A stretch of 27,797 nucleotides of DNA from JBBAEA01 sp041656175 (GTDB lineage Bacteria; Myxococcota_A; Bradymonadia; UBA4248), in assembly GCA_041656175.1 (NCBI GenBank), contig JBBAEA010000032.1, forward strand, positions 1 through 27,797. The letters are read 5' to 3'. The position numbers and the translations under genes are program-made. Below are positions 22,528 through 27,797 of the stretch, piece after piece (the stretch's first letter is position 1; the number at the start of each line of letters is the position of its first letter). The notes beneath the pieces were generated by a model that made no database searches, was not told where the DNA came from, and saw nothing but the letters and a program-made list of their open reading frames with translations.

Positions 22528-25500
22528 ATGCGCTTACTGAAATTGCGTTTTAAAAATTTGAATTCTCTCGTAGGGGAGTACAGCATCGATTTTGAAGATC
22601 CCAAACTCGTGGGTGATGGAATCTTTGCCATTACGGGCCCGACGGGATCGGGGAAAACCACAGTGCTTGATGCCATATCGCTAGCACTTTACGGCAGAAC
22701 GCCAAGACTAGGTAACATAACTGGGAGCCGAAACGACATCATGTCGCGTGGTACTTGGGAGTGTATGGCAGAGTTGACCTTTGAAACGAAGTCCGGGGCA
22801 TATCGCGCTTTTTGGTATCAACATCGCGCTAACAAAAAAGCAACTGGAAAGCTAAGCCAAAACTACAAGCATGAATTAACGGAACTCGCCAGTTCTAAGG
22901 TTCTATCAGAGAAAACAAAAGAAACGATGGAACTCATTGAGAAGGTTTCAGGCTTAGGTTTTGAGGCGTTTTATCGCTCCGTGTTGCTTGCTCAAGGCGA
23001 ATTTGCCGCTTTTTTAGCGGCAGGGGAAAAGGAGAGAGGGAGGTTATTGCAGAAGCTAACGGATACCGATATTTACGCGAAAATATCGCAAAGAGCTTTT
23101 CAACGCTGTAAAATCGAGACTGAGCAGCGAAATAAATTGGAAGCAGAGCTTGAGTTTAAAAAACCACTGAGCGAGGAAGACGAAGAGAGGAAGGAGAAGC
23201 AGCTACTCGAGATTAAGAAGGAATTGGCCAACTGTGAACAAGAAAAAGAAAAGACTAGGGTGGCAATAACCTGGCTGGAGCAAATCGAAATTTTGCAAAA
23301 GAGGATCGAAGAACTGAACGTGCAAGCAGAGGATGTGGCCAAAAAAATCGCAGCTTTCCAATCGCAACAACAGCGTCTCGAAACGGCAAAGCGCGCAGAA
23401 CCTCTCCATGAACTTTACGCCGTTTTAGTTGAAACGCGCAATGCGCAAGAAGGCGAAGAGCACAAGCTCGAAAAGAATCAGCGTATTTTGAAGAGTGAAC
23501 AAGAAGAGGCCGAAGCGCTTAAATCGGCTCTAGACTCGTTGCAGCATAGCTACGAGACGGTTAAAGCTGAGCTTGAACGTGAAAGCCCAAACTACGCCGA
23601 GATGCGCAAACTAGATCGTGAAATCGCAGGATTCGACAAGCAGATCGCCGAGAGCACGCAACTAGTTACTGAAACGCAAAATAACAGCCATGACCTTATG
23701 GAGCAGTGCAAACAAAAAGAGAGAGATAAAACTAATGATGAAGCGAAACTCGCCCAAATCGAAGAGTACTTCGAAGCCCACGAAAAAGATAAGCAGCTGC
23801 TTGGAAGTTTTGAGGCATTAGAGGAAAAGTTTAGAGATCTTGAGAGTAGGCAGGAAAATATCAAGCAAAACCGCGATATGCTAAAGAAGGCCAAAGAGGA
23901 TTTAGAGCAAAAAAGCGAAGTCGCGCAAAGTAAAGCTTCCCAAGTGCAAGAAGCGATGAAAGAGCAAGAGCAAAAAAATGCACAAGTGAAGGCTCAAAAC
24001 GATGCGCTCGCGGTCTGTCTGGATTCTAGAACGCTGAGCGAGTGGCGTAGTGAGAAGGAACGCCTCTTTAAAGAAAAACTTGAGCAAGAAAAACTTGCGA
24101 GCTTCGATGAATATAGAGCAAGACTCGTTGCGGGTAGTGCCTGTCCGCTATGTGGTTCCTGCGATCATCCCTATGTTAAAAATCAGATCCCACTCAATAC
24201 AGAAATCGATCAAAATATTAAAGACGTAGAGCGCATTATCAAAAAAGCAGAGGCCTTAGAAGCGGCGATCAAAGAGGCAGAAAAAAAGGCAGAAAGCGCG
24301 AACAAACACCGCATTAACGCAGAAGCGGCCGCTCAGCTGGCGGAGCAATCATGGGAAAATGCTAAAGAGAAACTAGAGGAAGTTTCCAGCACTGCTCAGT
24401 ATTTAATGCAAGAATATGAGTCGAGGAAAGCGGCCATATACGATTCATTATTGCCGTTTGATATAAAAAATTTGCATGAAATAAAACCGAATGAATTGCT
24501 CCAAGAATTAGAAGGACGACTAAAAACTTGGCAAGCAAAAAATAACGAAAAACAAGAGCTCAATAGCAGTATAGTCCAAAAAGACAAGGAGTTGAGTTTC
24601 TTAAAGGCTAGTCTTGAAGCCGAGAACAACAATCTTGCAAAGCACAAAAATAAACTCGATGTACAGATGCATGAACGCGATAGCTACAGCCGAGAGCGTA
24701 TCGCATTGTACGGCGACAAAGACCCTGATGGTGAAGAAAAACGCCTTAAAGAGCGCATCAAAGAAATCGAATCTCGTAAATTAAAACAATCGGCGCTTTA
24801 CCTAGAAGCCGAAAAGAAACTAACACACGCGCAAGGAGAGCTGGCGAGCATCGAAAAACGACTTGCTGAAATAAAACCTAAGCGAGAGATTCAAGAATCG
24901 CAGTTTAGCGAGGAGCTCAGAAGCGTCAACTTTAGCAACGAGCAGGAATACCTCGCCGCGCGCTTAAATAGGGCGGAAGTGAAAGCATTAGAGGATAAAT
25001 ACAAAGAGCTGCAAAACTTTAAAGTCAAAAATCAGAGTCAAGTTAAAGAGCGAAACGATGAGCTAGCTTCTAAAAAGGCAGAGCAGTTGAGCGATAAATC
25101 ACTTCCCATATTAAAAGAGATAGAAGCTGAACTTGGCAAAAAATTCAATGAGTTTAGCGCTCAATTGCATAGCCTAGTGCAGGAACTCAAGGATAATGTA
25201 AAGCGCAAACAAGAGTACAGCGCAGCGATGGACGCACTCAATGCACAGAGAAAGGAGCTTCAGCGCTGGGAGCTGCTCTCCAACCTTATCGGGGAGAGTA
25301 CGGGAGAAAAATACCAAACCTTCGCACACAGCATCAGTTTTTCTCAACTCATTGCTTACGCCAATAAACAGCTCCAAAAAATGACTGGCCGTTACGTTCT
25401 CAGGCAACTGGACGATCTTGTCGATTTCGAAGTTATCGACGATTACCTCGGAGGCGTGCAGCGGACGGCTAAAAACTTGTCAGGCGGAGAGTCGTTTTTG

Positions 25501-25779
25501 GTGAGCTTAGCGCTGGCGCTGGGGCTCTCGAGCATGGCCAAAAAAGCTGTACATATCCAGACGCTCTTTCTCGACGAAGGTTTTGGTAGCCTCGACGACG
25601 ATGCACTCAACAACGCCCTTGACACCCTTGCTAGCCTCAACGAGGAGGGGCGAACTATTGGCATTATCTCCCATGTGGCAACGCTCAAAGAGCGCATTAA
25701 CACCAAAATCGAAGTCAGCGAGTTGTCCGGTGGCAAAAGCACGATTAGCGGCCCTGGCGTTAAATACATTGCCGAGTAA
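22528..25779 (+). CDS. sbcC: Exonuclease SbcCD subunit C (SbcC/Rad50)
   Basis: 1083-aa SMC-like ATPase. The N-terminal half-ATPase has Walker A G37-PTGSGKT. Two very long coiled-coil arms (about 190-530 and 560-900) flank the zinc hook C539-PLC542, followed by GSC. The C-terminal half-ATPase has the signature LSGGES, Walker B (LFLDEGFGSLDDD, near residue 1015) and IISHVATLKERI. Length suits a bacterial SbcC (about 1000-1200 aa). The ATG is preceded by GAGGAGA. It pairs with the upstream sbcD; together they process DNA ends and cruciform or hairpin structures. It converges with the minus-strand gene at 26041-26838 across a region holding S element S2. Confidence 0.95.
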   Translation: MRLLKLRFKNLNSLVGEYSIDFEDPKLVGDGIFAITGPTGSGKTTVLDAISLALYGRTPRLGNITGSRNDIMSRGTWECMAELTFETKSGAYRAFWYQHRANKKATGKLSQNYKHELTELASSKVLSEKTKETMELIEKVSGLGFEAFYRSVLLAQGEFAAFLAAGEKERGRLLQKLTDTDIYAKISQRAFQRCKIETEQRNKLEAELEFKKPLSEEDEERKEKQLLEIKKELANCEQEKEKTRVAITWLEQIEILQKRIEELNVQAEDVAKKIAAFQSQQQRLETAKRAEPLHELYAVLVETRNAQEGEEHKLEKNQRILKSEQEEAEALKSALDSLQHSYETVKAELERESPNYAEMRKLDREIAGFDKQIAESTQLVTETQNNSHDLMEQCKQKERDKTNDEAKLAQIEEYFEAHEKDKQLLGSFEALEEKFRDLESRQENIKQNRDMLKKAKEDLEQKSEVAQSKASQVQEAMKEQEQKNAQVKAQNDALAVCLDSRTLSEWRSEKERLFKEKLEQEKLASFDEYRARLVAGSACPLCGSCDHPYVKNQIPLNTEIDQNIKDVERIIKKAEALEAAIKEAEKKAESANKHRINAEAAAQLAEQSWENAKEKLEEVSSTAQYLMQEYESRKAAIYDSLLPFDIKNLHEIKPNELLQELEGRLKTWQAKNNEKQELNSSIVQKDKELSFLKASLEAENNNLAKHKNKLDVQMHERDSYSRERIALYGDKDPDGEEKRLKERIKEIESRKLKQSALYLEAEKKLTHAQGELASIEKRLAEIKPKREIQESQFSEELRSVNFSNEQEYLAARLNRAEVKALEDKYKELQNFKVKNQSQVKERNDELASKKAEQLSDKSLPILKEIEAELGKKFNEFSAQLHSLVQELKDNVKRKQEYSAAMDALNAQRKELQRWELLSNLIGESTGEKYQTFAHSISFSQLIAYANKQLQKMTGRYVLRQLDDLVDFEVIDDYLGGVQRTAKNLSGGESFLVSLALALGLSSMAKKAVHIQTLFLDEGFGSLDDDALNNALDTLASLNEEGRTIGIISHVATLKERINTKIEVSELSGGKSTISGPGVKYIAE

Positions 25780-25860
25780 TACCATTTTAGAGCGTGTTTT
25801 TTGGGGTGGGGGGCAAGCGCAAAGTCGTATAATTGGCTGTTTTTAAGTTCTTTTTGTGGT

Positions 25861-25938
25861 GGGGGAAGTTTCCCCCTACGCCGCAACCCCGCGCCGTGCG
25901 CGGGTTTGCCACTACCCCCTCCGCGGGGACACCCCGCG
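25861..25938 (-). repeat. Short R-related element, copy S2
   Basis: On the minus strand: a CGCGGGG/CCCCGCG hairpin (25938-25922), GGGGGTAG (from 25919), a stem GCAAACCCGCGC with GCGCGGGGTTGC (11 of 12 paired), GGCGTAG and the GGGGGAA/TTCCCCC tail (25876-25861). It matches S1 almost exactly in the middle stem, while the upstream hairpin differs in sequence but keeps pairing. It lies between the convergent sbcC and pssA genes. Confidence 0.82.
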
Positions 25939-26040
25939 ACGCCCCGTCCAGTTTTTGGCGAAACAGGACTTTTCGCTCTTTTGTGTAACGTATTGATTTT
26001 ATGGGATTTTGCTTTGAAGCAACGCCATCATAACAAGAAG

Positions 26041-26838
26041 CTACAAACTATCCGAATCAATGGGGGTTCGCTTCGAAGACCATGCGTGCTTAAAGCCAAC
26101 ACCAATGGTGATCAATATGCCGCTAAGCACAAAGTAGACGACTAAAAGGAAGAATCCACCGATAGGGCTCTCGAATATAGAAACAACTGTGAAGAGTAGA
26201 ATGCCAAGAATAACAAAGATGTAGTCACTCGTGGGTTTTTCTTTGCCCTTCATGGTTTTGTAGCGCACGTTGCTAACCATCAAAAGTCCTGTCGCTACAC
26301 TCAAAATAGCCAAGCCTACTACGTTGTTTTTAAAGAGCTCATCAATATTATACTCAATAAAGAGCATAATGGTTGCCACGGGTACAGCAGCTCCCGCAGG
26401 GGAGGGCAGTCCCTTAAAATATTTTTGTACACCCTCTGAAGGGGCTTCAACGTTGAATCGGGCTAGCCTTAGTATAGCGCCACAACAAAAAGCAAAAGCA
26501 GCAATAAGCCCAAAAATCCCTAGTTCCTGCAATGAAAATGTGTACAAAATCACCGCTGGTGCAACTCCAAAGCTGATCGCATCGGCGAGTGAGTCGAGTT
26601 GCATTCCAAAAGCTGTGCTCGTATTGGTCCAGCGTGCAACGCGTCCGTCGAGGGTGTCGAAAACAACGCTTAGAAGCACGAGTAAGCATGCACTCATCAT
26701 TCTAGGGTAGTACGCATCTGGTTCCGCGCCCATGTTCTGGGAAAGTAGGCAGTAGGTAATTGCTAAAAATGCGCAAAACACCGAAGATAGCGTAAAAATA
26801 CTGGGTAAAAAATACAAAGCTTTGGAATACTTAGCCAT
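26041..26838 (-). CDS. pssA: CDP-alcohol phosphatidyltransferase, probable phosphatidylserine synthase PssA
   Basis: 265-aa integral membrane enzyme. The CDP-alcohol phosphotransferase signature is complete: D61-TLD64-G65-RVAR69, G78 and D82-SLAD86, which bind the metals and the CDP-lipid. About six to eight hydrophobic helices are visible. The order LPSIFTLSSVFCAFLAI before the motif and the LARFN...FKGLPSPAGAA block after it are typical of the integral-membrane PssA that joins CDP-diacylglycerol and serine on the way to phosphatidylethanolamine. The ATG at 26836-26838 follows AGGTTTTTTT. No psd gene is nearby to confirm the pathway. Family firm; PssA over other CDP-alcohol transferases likely. 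Confidence 0.88.
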   Translation of the reverse strand: MAKYSKALYFLPSIFTLSSVFCAFLAITYCLLSQNMGAEPDAYYPRMMSACLLVLLSVVFDTLDGRVARWTNTSTAFGMQLDSLADAISFGVAPAVILYTFSLQELGIFGLIAAFAFCCGAILRLARFNVEAPSEGVQKYFKGLPSPAGAAVPVATIMLFIEYNIDELFKNNVVGLAILSVATGLLMVSNVRYKTMKGKEKPTSDYIFVILGILLFTVVSIFESPIGGFFLLVVYFVLSGILITIGVGFKHAWSSKRTPIDSDSL

Positions 26839-26877
26839 AAAAAAACCTCATAATTCAAGCCCCCCGAAATCGGGGCA

Positions 26878-26907
26878 AGTATACTAGAGAAACTTCAGTT
26901 TTGTCCA
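26878..26907 (-). promoter_or_regulatory. Candidate sigma-70-type promoter of pssA
   Basis: On the minus strand TGGACA (26907-26902), an 18-nt spacer and TATACT (26883-26878) each match consensus at 5/6. The start would lie near 26871, about 33 nt before the pssA ATG. A CCCCG-ATTT-CGGGG hairpin (26874-26861) would form at the very 5' end of the transcript. Confidence 0.55.
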
Positions 26908-26953
26908 TGAGGTCACTTGTTGAGCTTTTATAGGGCGATAAACTTCTAGGCGC

Positions 26954-26984
26954 AAAAAAAGGTTCCCCCCCCGCGCAAAGCTCA
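26954..26984. repeat. Family Q fragment, copy 4
   Basis: AAAAAAAGGTTCCCCCCCC then GCGCAAAGCTC. Its reverse complement matches the window end at 27767-27797 (GTGCGGGGGGAACCTTTTTT), so Q halves occur in both orientations. Confidence 0.6.
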
Positions 26985-27381
26985 AAAGAAATACCTAATG
27001 CTGAGAGCGCGGCGCGAGCTAGCCATCATGACGCAAAGCTTTTGATATCAATGAAGGGCATTTGTCATATATTTTTTTTGAAAGTTGTTGTAGTTTGTGC
27101 TTAGGGGGATGTTTTTTGTTTATTTTGATATCAGAGGGAGCCTATGGAATCAACGATACAATGCCGTTTAGCGCTAAAATTCCCAAAATTTATATAAAAT
27201 AGCCAACAAACGATTTGAGCAATCTCTTTAATTTATGGTTTTTTGCTTCTTGTGTTGCAAAGAAAGCAGACATACGTTTTTCAAGATCTCGCGCGCTGTG
27301 TGACAGAGTGTACTACGTAATGAAAAGTGATATTGTAAGAGTAGGGGGCTTAGGGTGACTTTGAACAATGCAAAAACAGTA

Positions 27382-27447
27382 GGCGGCAGCTTTCAAAGCG
27401 GTCATTGATTAAATCAGCGTAGGGGGCAGCTTTCAAACCTGCCCTTA
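27382..27447. repeat. Family W repeats, copies 2 and 3
   Basis: Two diverged copies (27382-27411 and 27421-27447) of the GGGCAGCTTTCAAAGCTGCCC palindrome seen at 122-148. Copy 2 keeps the following TTGATTA of copy 1. Confidence 0.7.
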
Positions 27448-27479
27448 TAAATTCAATAATCTACACACAAAATCGGTTT

Positions 27480-27499
27480 CCAAGGGCGAAAGTCCTTGG
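27480..27499. repeat. GAAA-tetraloop hairpin
   Basis: CCAAGGGC and GTCCTTGG give eight pairs (one G.U) closed by GAAA. Compared with the hairpin at 12816-12835, a T-A pair is replaced by C-G, so pairing is kept while sequence changes. Confidence 0.75.
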
Positions 27500-27595
27500 G
27501 GCGCTCATCATTACGGAAATCTTTTATGCCCAAATCAACAACATTGTTGTTGTAAGAAGAGGCCTTTGCTCTGAAGCAAAACCTCACCATTAAAA

Positions 27596-27765
27596 ACCTT
27601 TGCGCGGCTAGAAATGGTGAATTTAATTTTACAAATCCGATACAGTTTTAAACAAAATGAGACATTTTGTAGAGAATCATAACTTGATAATGCTAATTAA
27701 ATAAGGCAGGTAGAAGATAGAATGACATTTTATTCGAAAAGAGCTTAAAAGAGTGCTTTCTTTTT
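27596..27765 (+). repeat. N repeat copy 2
   Basis: Gap-free match to 20316-20485 at an offset of 7280 with about 17 differences in 170. The terminal stem is weaker here (one mismatch and two G.U pairs) but still ends in TTTCTTTTTT. It is followed directly by a G-run Q sequence that runs off the window. Confidence 0.9.
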
Positions 27766-27766
27766 T

Positions 27767-27797
27767 GGAGGGGGGTGCGGGGGGAACCTTTTTTCTT
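27767..27797 (+). repeat. Family Q, copy 5, cut by the window end
   Basis: GGAGGGGGGTGCGGGGGG then AACCTTTTTTCTT matches the left arm of Q copy 1 (27-56) in layout. The right arm lies beyond the window. Confidence 0.65.

Larger units (their letters stand above)
26908..27797. other. 890-nt region at the window end, repeats only, no gene seen
   Basis: It contains Q fragments (26954-26984, 27767-27797), a TTTGATATCA sequence twice (27041-27050, 27124-27133), W repeats (27382-27447), a CCAAGGGC-GAAA-GTCCTTGG hairpin (27480-27499), a CAACAAC-ATT-GTTGTTG hairpin (27536-27552) and N copy 2. I see no convincing coding region. Confidence 0.6.

Noticed and set aside
27144..27197. Possible 17-aa gene starting MESTIQC with an AGGGAG upstream
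   Set aside because: Too short, with no terminator or second copy to support it. It could be the broken start of a gene, but nothing downstream continues it.
27195..27282. Minus-strand frame encoding about 27 aa (MSAFFATQEAKN...)
   Set aside because: No ribosome binding site and no recognisable family; it looks like chance or a small remnant.
27382..27447. CRISPR array from the two W repeats
   Set aside because: Only two diverged copies with a 9-nt gap, a third far away, and no cas genes.

Overview
The window looks like a chromosomal segment from a Gram-negative deltaproteobacterium-grade organism, most like the Bradymonadales/Myxococcota side of that group. The clues are a lipoprotein with Cys-rich, thrombospondin-type-3 and VWA parts, a lipoprotein with Myxococcus-type Cys-rich repeats, a Ser/Thr kinase with a C-terminal membrane anchor and PEGA-like modules, a PP2C phosphatase fused to a cyclic-nucleotide domain, and an FHA protein. 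This assignment is inference from gene content; no rRNA or tRNA is visible. The genes are separated by unusually long, repeat-filled intergenic regions.

Left part (1-7917), all on the minus strand: a Uup-type ABC-F ATPase, an unrecognised lipoprotein, khpB/jag, yidC, yidD, rnpA and rpmH. The last five are the conserved block normally found beside dnaA/oriC, serving ribosome protein, RNase P and membrane-protein insertion. Here yidD and yidC are pushed apart by a hairpin element, and no dnaA lies upstream of rpmH within the window.

Middle part (8371-20023): a surface lipoprotein with Ca-binding TSP3 repeats and a VWA domain, converging on a secreted thermonuclease-like lipoprotein with a shared terminator; a bacterial M2 (ACE-family) zinc peptidase lipoprotein; then a phosphosignalling group of PP2C-CNB phosphatase, transmembrane Ser/Thr kinase and an FHA-domain protein read towards the kinase.

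Right part (20606-26838): an alkylguanine-DNA methyltransferase-type protein, sbcD and sbcC (DNA-repair nuclease complex), and a minus-strand CDP-alcohol phosphatidyltransferase, probably PssA, with a good promoter.

The most striking content is between the genes. Four copies of a ~145-nt foldback element (R) share fixed geometry: the 5-nt apical loop starts about 62 nt from the 5' end in every copy, the stem sequences differ by compensatory changes, a G.A mismatch sits at the seventh pair from the loop, and a second GGGGG/CCCCC hairpin closes the 3' end. Two shorter elements (S) share its ends. Several smaller hairpin families follow the same loop rule, C-G(N)nTA-G. A separate ~170-bp repeat (N) occurs twice at about 90% identity; one copy ends in a terminator-like hairpin with a T-run, so it may be a small RNA gene. 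No transposase is in the window to explain any of these.
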